The notes: generated by a model from the letters alone, not told the origin. A DNA stretch of 64,000 nt from Drosophila persimilis (GCF_003286085.1 NW_020825433.1:27390-91389), one strand, 5' to 3'. Shown: positions 44,890 through 56,439, numbered from the stretch's first letter. Numbers and translations are program-made.

Positions 44890-45325
44890 GGTGATGATTT
44901 TCTCTCAAAAATTGGTTTCTACAATGTTGGGGTTTTTATTTTTATTTATTTTTTTTTTTTTTATTATTATTTGCTATTCATTTATTCTTTTCAATAATAA
45001 AAAAAAATTACTAAAAATCTTTTTTTTTCTCATGGACACACATATCTATATACCCTTCCTTTTTTTTTTCTTTAAAATTTCATCAATATAAATTTTTTTT
45101 TTTTTATATATATTTGATCAAAATGAAGGAAGAAAAAAAATGTTAAGGGACATGTGATCGATTTACAGGTTTTTCATTATATAATTCAATATCGATCACA
45201 TGCTTTTAGTAATAGCCTAACAGAGGTTAGTATTTTCAAGTTGCACTTTAAGGGTGCTTCAACTCGAGATAGAATATTATAATTATTGGCAATATGAGGC
45301 ATGGCATTTCTGCAGCTCAATTGCG
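44890..45325. other. T-rich spacer in the 412-like leader
   Basis: No ORF. Long T runs on the plus strand (A runs on the transcript) around 44945-44965, 45020 and 45090-45110. An inverted pair ATCGATCACATG/CATGTGATCGAT lies at about 45151-45202. Confidence 0.5.
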
Positions 45326-45658
45326 TTACTTCGCACCAGTGCGAAGTTGTTTATTGATTTCCTTGATGCGCTCTTGGCAGCGTTGTCGGTCCTCTTCATT
45401 TGTATATGTTTTTTCCAGGTCCCGCTCCAGACGTCGTTGTTGAAGCAGCCGTTTGATCCGGCCGCCCCTCTTTGTTTTCTTCCTTGGGCGTTTTTCTTGT
45501 CGTGCCCTGTACTCAGCTATTGTGAGTGGGCGTGGTCCATCGTTTGGATACACTTCTAATGCCTCTTGTAGGCTGAGTGCGTCCCTTTGCTCGGTAGGAG
45601 CAGCGTCGGCGAAGTCTGGTGCATTTTCTGCTGCTGGAGTGGTTGTGTTACTGTCCAT
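45326..45658 (-). CDS. Small ORF A of 412-like element, basic C-terminus
   Basis: 110 residues from the ATG at 45658; an upstream GTG frame is open to 45745. An acidic/Thr-rich N-terminus (MDSNTTTPAAENAPDFADAA) is followed by a very basic stretch (KRPRKKTKRGGRIKRLLQQR) that could be a nuclear-localisation or RNA-binding region, then a short heptad-like helix (RQRCQERIKEINKQL). Not recognised. Confidence 0.5.
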   Translation of the reverse strand: MDSNTTTPAAENAPDFADAAPTEQRDALSLQEALEVYPNDGPRPLTIAEYRARQEKRPRKKTKRGGRIKRLLQQRRLERDLEKTYTNEEDRQRCQERIKEINKQLRTGAK

Positions 45659-46163
45659 CGACGGTGCAAGGGGCGGTCCTATGCCACTCGCACTTATATT
45701 ATTGGTCCTTGCTGGGTCTAGTGGGGCCGGTGCTGGTCTTCGCACAGGTTTTTATATTGCGTGTACGCTCTTTGTAGCGCGGGCTGTTATATCTCCTTGG
45801 GTATTATGTATTCCTGGCCGCATTGTAGCCGCCAAATTTAAGGGTATAAATTATAATGCAACATGGGTTTGTGCGTAATATCGTCGGCAGTCGTGCATGG
45901 GTCTGGCGAAACGGCTGGTTTGGCTTTCTGCTGGGTTTTTTTTTTCTTGGCACTGGCACTGGGGACAACACTGTTTCAATAGTTTTTCCAATTTTCTTTT
46001 GACTTGGTCCGATTTTTTAAAACAAAATCACATGGTATTATATTTTTTTTTTTTTTTTCGGCCATTCTTTGTCTTTCAAAATTTTAACACTTTTTTTTTT
46101 TTTAAATTTCTCTCTTTTTTTTTTCTCAATCCTTAGATTGATCCATCGCGTAGGACATATCGA
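45659..46163. other. Distal leader of 412-like element
   Basis: Mostly untranslated. Several long T runs (45938-45950, 46040-46058, 46092-46103, 46116-46124), which are prone to assembly error. Confidence 0.5.
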
Positions 46164-46181
46164 GTCCTGTCACGGTCGCCA
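46164..46181 (-). other. Primer binding site of 412-like element
   Basis: Minus strand TGGCGACCGTGACAGGAC adjoins the LTR. This is the tRNA-Arg-type site known for the 412/mdg1 group. Confidence 0.85.
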
Positions 46182-46660
46182 TGTAAAATGAAATGTTCAA
46201 ATCCTTTTTGTTGGATCGTTGGGGCTCAACCCTCCGATCTGTTTTATTGTGATTTCTCTTCTGTATTTTACAATTGTGGTTTGGGCTTTTGTAAGCCCAA
46301 AGCCGCGGAGCTGCGCTGCCAGTGACGCCGGCAGCGGAGCGGCAGAACTATGTGTTCTTATCTCTTATATGTTAATATGTATATGCTCAGCGCTGTTGGC
46401 AGCGAGAGCGCGAGGGAAGATATATGTGTGTATGCATGTATATTAGTGCCGTCAAGTCATGGGAACATGCTGACGCTGCACTTGGGTCGCTCGAGGCATT
46501 CTTGAGTGAATCGTAATACGATCACCCAGAATGTCTGGGACTTTATTGTTACGTAAACACTGAAACAAAGTGTTACAGTGTGTATTCTTTAAGTACCGTC
46601 GGTACAGTGGGTATTCGAAATAATGAATACTTTACTTTACTTTAATATGAGCATACTACA
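46182..46660 (-). repeat. 5' LTR of 412-like element
   Basis: 479 bp, identical by eye to 33598-34076. Followed by GTAC, the duplicated target. Confidence 0.9.
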
Positions 46661-48904
46661 GTACATGTCTCCACTGAGTTGATGTACTATGCTCTAAAAT
46701 CTGTCCAACGCGATTTGACACAAAGGTTTGCCATCGGTGGGGATCTCCATTTATCCAAAACAAAACGATAGTAGCATCTGACCAATAGAAGGTTGACACA
46801 GGTGGTGCGAAGTTGGTCCCGGATCCATTTTGCCAGTTTAACTGCCAGCAGCGCACCCGAAAGTTCGACTCGTGGAATTGTGATCGGTTTCGTGGGTGTG
46901 ACTCGACTGCGTGCAGCTAGCAAATGAGTTTGAATCATTCCGTTTGGTAGCTCTGCACGAATATATGCACATGCTACATACGCCAGTGATGATCCATCGC
47001 AGAAAACATGTAGCTGTACTGACGCAAGCTCGTGGATGTTGAAGCGCAGCCATCGTGGTACTTGAATTTGCTCGACATATGGCAAGTTCTGTATGAATCC
47101 CTGCCATCTATCAAGCAGTTCGGTTGGCAGCGGTTCATCCCAGTCCAGTTGTGCTAGGCTGCCATCGTTGCGTTTGATGCGGGCCATCCATGAGTCCTTG
47201 AGTATCGCCTTCGCGATCACAGGGCGTGATGAAACCTAATGGGTCGTACAGTCGGGCGACTATGGAAAGTAAAGAACGTTTAGTATGTGCGTGACTGATT
47301 TCAAAATTTATCTTGAACCCAAAATAGTCTTGATGTGGATGCCAATAGAGGCCTAAGGTTTTAACGGGATCTTGGTACTCAAACTCTAATAATGTCTTAT
47401 GAGATAAATGGTCTGGAGGTATGTCTTGTAGCAGAGGAGCGTCATTCGCAGACCACTTTCGAAGTTCCATTCCTGCTGATCGTAAGGCTCCGAACAATTG
47501 ATTTTTAATTTCTAATGCTCCTTCGCGAGTGGAAGCTCCGCTTTGTACGTCATCAACGTATATTTCGTGTCGAAGGACCCTTTCCGCGAGTGGGTATCGG
47601 TCGCGTTCATCCTGCGCCAGTTGATGTATGACGCGAATGGCTGTGTAAGGAGCTGAAGCGGTTCCAAACGTAACTGTGTTGAGATAATACTCAGCTACTT
47701 GGTTGTGTTCGTCATGCCAAAAGATGCGTTGATATTGCGAATCCTCTGCATTCATGTCAATGCATCTATACATCTTCTGAATGTCGGCAGCAAAAACAAA
47801 ACGATGGAAACGCCAACTCAGGACCACGCCGGCTAGATCGTTTTGGAGCGCTGGTCCGGTGCATAGGACGTCATTGAGCGATTTTCCGTTTGACGTTTTA
47901 CAGGAGGCGTCATATACTACTCTAACCTTAGTAGTGACACTTTCCTCTTTGAATACTGCGTGATGAGGCAAGGTGCAACATGTGGACTCGATTCCATTCT
48001 CCTTGCTAATGATGCAATGGTTGTTACTTTGGTCACCTGGCCTAGTTGAAAGTACTCATTCATGACTTCCGAATATTTGGCTTGCAGCTCCGGCTGCCTT
48101 TGGAATCTTCGTTGAAGCATTTGGAATCGATTAGTCGCGATTTGACGTGATTTGCCTAGCTCCTGCGAAGGGTCAAACAAACGCTTAAGTGGTAACCGTA
48201 CCAAATACTTGCCGTTTCGTTGACGGATGTGAGTTCGTTTAAAATGCTCCTCGCACCATCGCTCTTCTGGTGTGAGCTGTTTTGCAGAACCGAGATGCTC
48301 CATTTCGAAGAATTTCTGGACGAGATTCTCGAGCCTATTGTGGTGATATCTAATGGTGACAGCGTGTGCGCGTGTGGAAGTGGCTCGACCAAAGACTATC
48401 CAGCCAAGCTAGGTGTGCTGTGCAATTGGTTGGTTCTCCTTTCCTCTGCGGATATCTGAATGCAGGATCTGTGGGATTACGTCCGCTCCCAGCAGAAGAT
48501 CAATCCGTTGTGATTTGTAGACCCTGGCATCGGCGAGTTCTATTCCGTTCAAATGAGAACATTGCTGCAATTTGATGTATTTTGAAGATAATTGCGATGT
48601 AAGCGTTTTAAGTATAAACGCAGTATCAATGGTAGTACAAAACTGCGAAGTACAAGAACTTAATGACAATTCTGTAGTGTAGGTACACCTGTTCTTGCAG
48701 GTGGTCCCAACTCCAGCAATTTCTGCCGAAATTGGATGCCGCTTGAGGTTGAGAGCCTGCACTGTGTGCTCTGTAATGAGGGTTCCTTCCGAGCCTGAAT
48801 CCACTAACGCACGTACCACAGCTGATTGGCCAGTGTGGGGGTTGTGGATTGTGACCAGGGCAGTGGCCAGAAGGACAGTGCTGGGTTCGTGATGCGTTGC
48901 CGTA
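46661..48904 (-). pseudogene. BEL-B unit II: protease, RT, RNase H (right of the 412-like insertion)
   Basis: Minus strand. Protease VRALVDSGSEGTLITEH near 48800, RT with EIYVDDVQSG (near 47560) and VVYDASCKTSNGK, RNase H with VFCDGSSLAYVA. It keeps the reading GSAKQLTPEERWCEEHF near 48285, where units III and IV have a frameshift. It shares the breaks near 47980, 47217 and 46803. It starts abruptly at 48904, where it is fused to integrase of unit I. Confidence 0.85.
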
Positions 48905-51032
48905 ATTTGTGTCGAATAGTGGCCAGCGTTAATTCGGTGCCGCCGTGGAGTGCGAGACGGTGGGCATTACGCACGACGAGATCGGTAAAATGATGATGAT
49001 TGGGAATGATCATTGGTTGTCGATGGCTTATTGGAAGGTGCCTTGCATTTCGCAGTCGACCTCTGACTCGTAGAATTGGTTGGTCATCTAGAAATGGGGA
49101 TAATTGACACAGCTTGTGTGTGCCCGATAGTGCCTTGTTTCCCTTCAACCTCAATATTTCTGTCGCGTAGACCTCCTATTGAATGCTGCGAACGAGATGA
49201 ATTAAATCGTTGTCGAGCTCCTGCACACTCAGTGGTCCAGACAGTTTGTCCCCTTTGGCTTGAATGTTATGTATAAACCGTAGAACATATGCCATGACTG
49301 ATATTAACCTGTCGTATGAGGACGAGTTTTGGATGAAGGCTTCTGGAGCCTCCGAGACTTGCACAGCATTTTGGAACAAAACTGATGATTTCTCCTCGAT
49401 TATAGTCCTGTCGATGTCCTGACTGGGAACTCCGCTTGCCGGCCATTGGCTTTCCGGCTGCTGTAGCCATGATGGTCCAGACCACCATAATGGATGTACT
49501 GCTAACTCTTGTGGTGTTAAGCCACGAGTTGCGCAGTCCGCTGGGTTTACCGCAGTAGGTACATGTCTCCACTGAGTTGATGTACTATGCTCTAAAATCT
49601 GTCCAACGCGATTTGACACAAAGGTTTGCCATCGGTGGGGATCTCCATTTATCCAAAACAAAACGATAGTAGCATCTGACCAATAGAAGGTTGACATAGG
49701 TGGTCCTGCAGTGCGAAGTTGGTCCCGGATCCATTTTGCCAGTTTACTGGCGGAGCCTAGTTGCGCAGAGTGTGTTCTCACAGACGAGTCGGTCGCTGCA
49801 GACTGTGGATGACCACCGGAACTATTGTTGGGAGCAACTGGGAGAGTCTGTGCAGTGCTCTGAGTAGGAAGTGGGGTCCTAGCGTAGAGTTGCGCAGGTG
49901 TAGGCCTGCCAGATGAGTCGCTCGTTGTATACTGCCAGGAGTTACCGGAACGAGCGCTATGGGAGGCTGCGTGAGGCTGTGTTGCCACCTGAGCAGGAGT
50001 TGGGAAGTGCAGCAGTGTATGGTGTCTTTGACCACACTGCGTGCAGTTCCTTTTACTGGTACATTTTGAAAGTGCATGGGAACGGCTCAGACCGTTGAGG
50101 CATGCCTTTGCATGATCGACGATGGCTTTCCTTGCAAAGCAGTCCTTGGACAAAAGGTCCGGGCAATGCCGAAGATTGTGACTGTCGCTACAGTGAGGGC
50201 AGCGAGTGTGTTCGGCAACCGCAGTCTTGGCGTGGAAACTGTTGCCCTTGTATGTTACGTTGCCAACTGACTTCTTCGGGTGCCTTTGATTGACAGGCTG
50301 CGGCACAGGTGTCCGCGTCGTGGAGTGGCCTCGATTTTCGAACACATCGATGCTGACGAGACGGTCGTTGAGAAATGATTGTAGCTGAGAAAATGTGGCA
50401 AGTTCGGCAGAGCTACCGAGATGGAGCTCCCAAGCTTGCAGTATCGTGCTTGACAGTCTGGAAGTGAGATGATGAGCCATCCAATGTTGAACATCTAGAT
50501 TCTTGAAAGCATTGAGACAAACCGTCGCAACATTAAGCATATGTTTTATATCAGCAGACTGCTCCTTTGTCAACTGTGGCAAGTCATACAAACCGTTCAT
50601 AAGGTACATAAACTGCAGCCGTTTGTTGTCGTATCGCTTGAGGACGAGACTCCAAGCTGTTGCATAGTTAGTTCTCGCAAGCGCCATCTGCTGAATATCC
50701 TCGTCGCGATCCGAGGGAAGAGCTTGCTTCAGGAAATGAAACCTTTGGACGTCGGACAGTTTCTGGTTGTTATGGATGAGTTAAACAAATGCATCGTGAA
50801 ATGCCGGCCAATCCACAAACTTGCCTGTAAATGTCGGTACAGGTAGCTTGGGCAATTGCACTGATGATACAGATGGATTTGCTGGCTCTGGATTCTGCTG
50901 TACCGGTGGTGCTCTTGGACATACATTTTCGTAGGCCTCTGATATGATGCTGAATGCCGTTGTATAGTCTTCATCAAAGCGAAAGGCCACTTCGCTGGAC
51001 ACATAACTATGCGTACTTGGACATCGAAGTAT
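48905..51032 (-). pseudogene. BEL-B unit I: gag fused to RNase H/integrase by internal deletion
   Basis: Minus strand. Gag runs from the copia 2 border. An ORF of 503 codons (50687-49176) starts in gag, passes two zinc-knuckle-like motifs (CPHCSDSHNLRHC, NCTQCGQRHHTLLH), and near residue 313 switches from QLGSA into SKLAKWIRDQLR of the RNase H end, continuing through MSTFYWSDATIVLFWING. Protease and RT are absent. The zinc region of integrase follows in another frame and is cut at 48905. A TAA in frame at about 50781, shared with unit III, lies upstream of the 503-codon stretch. Confidence 0.8.
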
Positions 51033-51291
51033 TGTTGGAATACGCCTATTCCCACATTCAAATAATAACATTAAATAATATTATCGATATGTTAGGTATG
51101 GTTAGTTTGGTCTGGTCTGAGTTAGTCTGGTCACACTTGAAGTGGCGATGCTCTCTCTTCTTCTGTGATCTCAAGTGTGTGGACCGGTGTTGCAGCAAAA
51201 AGTAATCAAGAAATACATAAATAATCTTTAAAGAAAAACATAACTTGGTACTGTCTTCCGTTTACTAATTGTCATAGCCAGTCTACCAATA
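51033..51291 (+). repeat. 5' LTR of copia element 2, variant
   Basis: 259 bp. It differs from its own 3' LTR by about 10 extra bases and changes around 51099-51120 (GGTTAGTTTGGTCTGG) and several substitutions. Primer site at 51292. Confidence 0.85.
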
Positions 51292-51425
51292 GGTTATGGG
51301 CCCAGTCCACGCCAATTTAAATAAATTAAATTAATAACAAATAGTTGTGAAATTAGTTCCGCGTGCGTTCTTGTGTAGTTTTTTTTTTGTAGTGTGTGTG
51401 TGTATAATATATACATACATAGAAA

Positions 51426-51950
51426 ATGGAAAGAAATAAGCAACATATTAAGCCTTTTTGTGGCGAGAAATATTCTATATGGAAATTTAGAATCAGAGCT
51501 TTGTTTGCTGAATTAGAGGTGCTCCAAGTAGTCGATAACATAATGCCTAACGAAGTAGATGATAATTGGAAAAAGGCAGAGCGATGTGCGAAGAGCATTT
51601 TAATTCAATATTTAGGCGACGCATTTCTAAACTTCGCGGCAGGCGACATTTCGGCACGTGATATTCTGAAGAATTTAGACGCCATATATGAGCGTAGAAG
51701 CCTTGCGTCGCAATTAGCTGCACGTAAACGTTTAATAACACTCAAACTCTCAAGTGAAATGACACTTTCGAGTCATTTTGTTATTTTTGATGAAACAGTG
51801 AGTGAGTTGTTAGGGGCGGGCGCTAAAATGGATGAGATGGACAAAGTGGCACATTTGCTGCAGACTCTACCTTCAACCTATAATGGTGTCATCACGGCAA
51901 TCGAAACTTTGTCAGATGAAACTCTATCATTAGCGTTTGTAAAAAAATAA
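51426..51950 (+). pseudogene. copia 2 gag N-terminal part
   Basis: 174 codons from the true gag ATG (MERNKQHIKPFCGEKYSIW). This is the capsid region of copia-type Gag, with [18 protein letters not shown] and [19 protein letters not shown]. The frame stops because an A run at 51942 has one more A than in copia 1. Copia 1 lacks this start, so this copy documents it. Confidence 0.85.
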
Positions 51951-51951
51951 A

Positions 51952-52665
51952 TTGTTCGACTACGAGACCAAATTAAGAAATGAAAGTACTGATACAAGTA
52001 GTAAAGTCATGAAGGCAGTTGTAAGAAATAATAACAATTTTAATAATCGTAAAACGTTTGGATCTAGAAACACACGGCAAAAGATATTATTTAAGGGAAA
52101 AGCTAGAAGTAATATTAAATGCCATCACTGTGGCAAAGAAGGGCACATGAAAAATGACTGTTACCAGTTTATAAGGTTAAATCAAAACAAAGAAAATTAT
52201 AAACATAATAAACAAGCTCAGCTTGCAGCATCGGGCCACGGGTTCGCATTTATGATGCGGAAAATGAAAAAGAGTGATCAAATAAATAATGAACTCGGTT
52301 TTATACTCGATTCTGGTGCAACGGATCATTTGATCAATGATGACTCGCTGTACGCCGATTGCATCGAATTGGAGCAGCCAATTAAAATCGCTGTGGCAAA
52401 AGAAGGCGAGTTTTTATATGCCACTAAGCGTGGAATTGTGCGGCTGCACAATGGACACAATATCACACTGGAGGATGTGCTCTACTGCAAGGAGGCAGCA
52501 GGAAACCTCATGTCTGTCAAGCGTCTGCAACAGGCAGGGATGTCAATTAAGTTTGACTGTGGTGGTGTCTCCATATCAAAAAATGGAGTAATTGTTGTTA
52601 AACATACAGGTATGTTGGATATACCTGTAGTCAAATTCCAAGCATACAGTGTAGATGCTGTGTAG
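51952..52665 (+). pseudogene. copia 2 gag end and protease
   Basis: Continues gag after the frameshift. CCHC knuckle CHHCGKEGHMKNDC near 52121 and protease FILDSGATDHLIND near 52303. It ends at a TAG created where about 85 bp are deleted at 52660, removing the HHCC start of integrase. Confidence 0.85.
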
Positions 52666-53560
52666 ATGATAATAATTTATTTAATGACAGTAATCTTCTT
52701 GTTAATTTAAAAATATCAGATGAAGTTTGTGAGTCATGTTTAAATGGGAAACAGGCTAGGTTGCCATTTAAGCAATCTAAAGATAAAAGTTATATAAAAC
52801 GACCCTTGTTTGTAATAAATTCAGATGTATGTGGCCCCATTAAACCAGTTACACTAGACGATAAAAATTATTTTGTGATCTTCGTAGATCAATTTACACA
52901 TTATTGTGTAACCTATTTGTTAAAATATAAATCAGATGTATTCAATGTATTTAAAGATTTTGTAGCAAAGAGCGAGGCTCATTTTAATTTCAAGATTGTC
53001 AATTTGTACATTGACAACGGTAGAGAATACTTGTCGAATGAAATGCGTGAGTTCTGCGTTAATAAAGGAATAAGTTATCATTTGACAGTGCCACATACAC
53101 CTCAGTTGAATGGTGTTTCGGAGCGAATGATAAGAACCATTACAGAGAAAGCTCGTGCTATGGTAAATGGTGCAAAATTAGACAAAAGTTTTTGGGGTGA
53201 AGCTGTGCTAACTGCAACATATCTAATCAACAGAATTCCAAGCAAAGCACTTGGTGATTGTAAAATGACCCCATATGAGCTGTGGCACAATAGAAAGCCC
53301 AATTTAAAATTTTTAAGAGTGTTCGGTTCAACCGTGTATGTGCACAACAAAATTAAAAAAGGTAAATTTGATGAAAAATCATTCAAAGCTATCTTGATAG
53401 GGTATGAACAAAATGGACTCAAATTGTGGGATGTCATTAAAGGAAAAGTTATTGTTGCAAGAGATGTTGTCGTAGACGAGACTAATATGCTTTATTCTAG
53501 AGAAGTAAAATTTGAAACAGATTTCCCGAAAGAGAGTAAGGAAAGAAGTCAACAAGAATT

Positions 53561-53883
53561 CCTGAATGAGAGTAAGGAATCTGATCAGCTTAATTTCCCG
53601 AATGATAGTACGGAATGTGGAATCCTGAATGAGAGTAAGGAATGTGATCAGTTTAATTTCCCGAATGAAAGTACGGAATGTGGAATCCTGAATGAGAGTA
53701 AGGAATGTGATCAGTTTTATCTCCCGAATGATAGTACGGAATGTGGAATCCTGAATGAGAGTAAGCAATGTGATCAGTTTTATCTCCCGAATGAAAGTAC
53801 GGAATGTGAAATCCTGAATGAATGTAAGGAATGCGAAAAGCTGAATTTTCCGAATGAAAGTAGGAAAAGAAAAACTGATTTCC
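53561..53883 (+). repeat. 63-bp coding tandem repeat in copia 2
   Basis: Four full units (53561, 53624, 53687, 53750) plus a partial one, nearly identical to the array at 9688 in copia 1. Confidence 0.9.
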
Positions 53884-54243
53884 TGAATGATAGTAAGGAA
53901 TTATATATCCCGAATGAGAGTAAGGATTGTGAAAAAGCTGATCAGCCAGATAATTGTCGTGAAGAAAATAAGGATACTAATATAATTAGTAGAAAAAGTG
54001 AGAGGTTAAAGTCTAAGCCGAAGGTGTCTTATAAAGAACATGATAAAAGCTTTAACAAATTTATATTAAATGCCCATATAGTGTTTGATGAAGTTCCAAA
54101 TTCTTTTGATGAAATAAATTTTAGGAATGATAAATCTGATTGGGAGGAGGCAATAAATACAGAGTTAAATGCCCATGAAATTAATAACACCTGGACAATT
54201 ATAAAGAAGCCAGAAAACAAAAATATTGTAGACAGTAGATGGG

Positions 54244-54267
54244 TATATATATATATATATATATATT
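54244..54267. repeat. TA run marking the RT deletion scar in copia 2
   Basis: About 12 TA units between VDSRWV and LSQAS codons. The same run in copia 1 is the target of the 17.6-like element (10366-10383 / 17496-17507). Confidence 0.85.
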
Positions 54268-55412
54268 TGAGTCAAGCTTCATATGTAAAAAGAATTTTAA
54301 ATAAATTTAACATGGATAGTTGCAATTCAGTCAGTACTCCATTACTAAATAAACTAAATTATGAGTTACTTAACTCAGGTGAAGACTGCAATGCTACATG
54401 TCGAAACCTTATTGGCTGTTTAATGTACATAATGCTGTGTACACGACCAGATTTAGCTACCGCTGTAAATATCTTGAGTAGATATAGTAGCAAGAACAAT
54501 GCTGAGTTATGGCAATGTTTAAAAAGGGTTATTAGATATTTAAAGGGAACTATTGATATGAAGCTTATATTTAAAAAGAATACATCATTTGAAAATACAT
54601 TAGTTGGCTATGTAGACTCCGATTGGGGTAGTAATGAGATTGATAGAAAAAGTACAACGGGTTATTTGTTTAAAATGTTCGATTCCAATTTAATTTGTTG
54701 TAATACAAAAAGACAGAATTCAGTGGCAGCTTCATCAACTGAAGCTGAATATATGGCCCTATTTGAAGCTGTAAGAGAAGCTTTATGGCTAAAGTCTCTT
54801 CTAAATAGTATTAATCTTAAACTCGACAGACCCATTAAAATTTATGAAGACAACCAAGGCTGTATTAGCATTGCAAATAATCCCTCATGTCATAAAAGAG
54901 CAAAGCATATTGATATAAAATATCATTTTTCAAGAGAACAGATAGAAACTAATGAGATTTCTCTTGAGTATATTAATACAGACAACCAACTTGCTGACAT
55001 CTTCATGAAGCCACTACCTGCTGGAAGATTTGCGGAACTGCGGAACAAATTAGGACTACTACAAGAAGAATGATTCCAATTTAATGAAAACATGAACATG
55101 AAGCTTTATTAACGAATTTATTACATTAATTCATATTTAATTTTTTTTTTTGATTTGAACCAAAAGAACCAATGAATTGTTAAAGTAATTTAATTTTATG
55201 TTAATCTAATTTTAAAGTGATCTGATCGGGTTTTTCTGGGTTTTCCCCGTATCCTTAGAGCAAATGCTAGATCACATAACACTTCCCAGAATGCACACCA
55301 ACCACATTAGAATAACAATTGAAAAAGGTAACTTTTTGATTTAATGATGAAAACTTTTTTATATTTTTTATTTTTATGATTTTGATAATTAATGTTATTA
55401 TTGAGGGGGGCG

Positions 55413-55661
55413 TGTTGGAATACGCCTATTCCCACATTAAAATAATAACATTAAATAATATTATCGATATGTTAGGTATTATTATTATGAGTTAGTCTGG
55501 TCACACTTGAAGTGTCGACGCTCTCTCTTCTTTTGTGATCTCAAGTGTGTGGACCGGTGTTGCAGCAAAAAGTAATCAAGAAATACATAAATAATCTTTA
55601 AAGAAAAACATAACTTGGTACTGTCTTCCGTTTACTAATTGTCATAGCCAGTCTACCAATA
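55413..55661 (+). repeat. 3' LTR of copia element 2
   Basis: 249 bp, close to the LTRs of copia 1 and 3. Followed by AGTAT. Confidence 0.9.
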
Positions 55662-55885
55662 AGTATTAATAAACGTTGATGATTTTGCTCAAATTCACCT
55701 AAGAACCGTTGCAAAGTTTGTAAGCGCGTTTGAAAATAAGCTTTTGTTTTCCGATCTGCGCCATCCTTTCTGAAATTACGCACCGTTTGATTAACCCGCG
55801 CAATGAGATTTGTCTGAATAACACTGAGATTGTCGATCTCCACCTAAGGATCGGCTTCGAGGTCGTGGGACTCGGCTGTTGACAT
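55662..55885 (-). pseudogene. BEL-B unit I gag start
   Basis: Minus strand ATG at 55885 (MSTAESHDLEADP). A TAG at the 14th codon is followed by the open stretch VEIDNLSVIQTNLIARVNQT and DRKTKAYFQTRLQTLQRF, typical of BEL/Pao gag. It continues across copia 2 to 51032. Confidence 0.8.
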
Positions 55886-56439
55886 GTTGCTGTTATATGT
55901 GTATGTACCTTTCTCACCCTTAGTTGCACTCTCTTTGACCTTGTACAAAATACCCACAACGAAACACTTACTCTGGTACTCGGTAGTGCTTCTCTTTGCT
56001 TAAAGCGTAGCTTAAGAGAACTTGCGAGTCGTTGTTGTTGGTGTTGTCCGAGCGGAGAGCAGAAACAGTGCTACTGTGAGCGTTGAGTTGAGGCCTTGTG
56101 TCTAGAGATGATGTGCAGCAACAGAACGCTCGTTGGTCTCTTGGTCTCTGCTTTGCACGAGAGAGAGGCTGCTGTCTAACCGTCGGCTTGAGTTGCTTTT
56201 TGTGTGCTGCAGTGAGGCTACTGTCCAGGCGCAGAGCTATCGTCTGGTCTTCTTTGTCCCTGCTTCGTGCGAGAGATAGCGGCTGTTGGATAAACCGTTG
56301 GTTTGCGTTGTGTTTGCCGTTTACAGTTGCAGCCGGTAAAATATGATTTTATTTGTACATTTAACTGAACGCGGAACGAGGTAGAATCATATGCGGATAG
56401 TACGAATTAAACGCGGTTCCCCCCATGGGCCACCAAAAA
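55886..56439 (-). other. BEL-B leader
   Basis: Untranslated region between the LTR and gag. In reading direction it starts TTTTTGGTGGCCCATGGGGG beside the LTR, the expected primer-site position. The tRNA was not identified. It contains two related blocks around GCTTTGCACGAGAGAGAGGC and CTGCTTCGTGCGAGAGATAG, about 120 bp apart. Confidence 0.6.

Larger units (their letters stand above)
33598..46660 (-). mobile_element. 412/mdg1-like gypsy element carrying a nested copia-like element
   Basis: Minus orientation, LTRs 479 bp each and identical by eye. The primer site TGGCGACCGTGACAGG (tRNA-Arg type) lies next to the 46182 LTR and a purine tract next to the 34076 LTR. The 4-bp target duplication is GTAC in BEL-B unit II. 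Order in reading direction: three small ORFs, gag, protease, [nested element 37382-42337], RT, RNase H, integrase. Removing the nested element and one TSD copy leaves the protease and RT in the same frame by coordinate arithmetic. It therefore looks young and was intact until hit. Confidence 0.9.
52666..55073 (+). pseudogene. copia 2 integrase fused in frame to RNase H, no RT
   Basis: One open frame of about 800 codons. Integrase catalytic Asp in NSDVCGPI, Asp in YIDNGREYLS, Glu in NGVSERMIRTI; then the 63-bp repeat linker (53561-53883), VDSRWVY, a run of Tyr-Ile from the TA repeat (54244-54266), LSQASYVKRIL and a full RNase H to the stop at 55071. Compared with copia 3, everything between VDSRWV and DKIYLSQ, including YVDD, is gone, yet the frame is kept. 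No stop interrupts it, unlike copia 1. Confidence 0.88.
51033..55661 (+). mobile_element. copia element 2: RT-deleted derivative with intact target duplication
   Basis: LTRs at 51033-51291 and 55413-55661, TSD AGTAT on both sides (51028-51032, 55662-55666) in the gag of BEL-B unit I. It carries the same RT deletion across a TA repeat as copia 1, without any insertion in it. Because the TSD is intact and differs from copia 1's flanks, it reached this place by its own integration event after losing RT. Confidence 0.9.
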
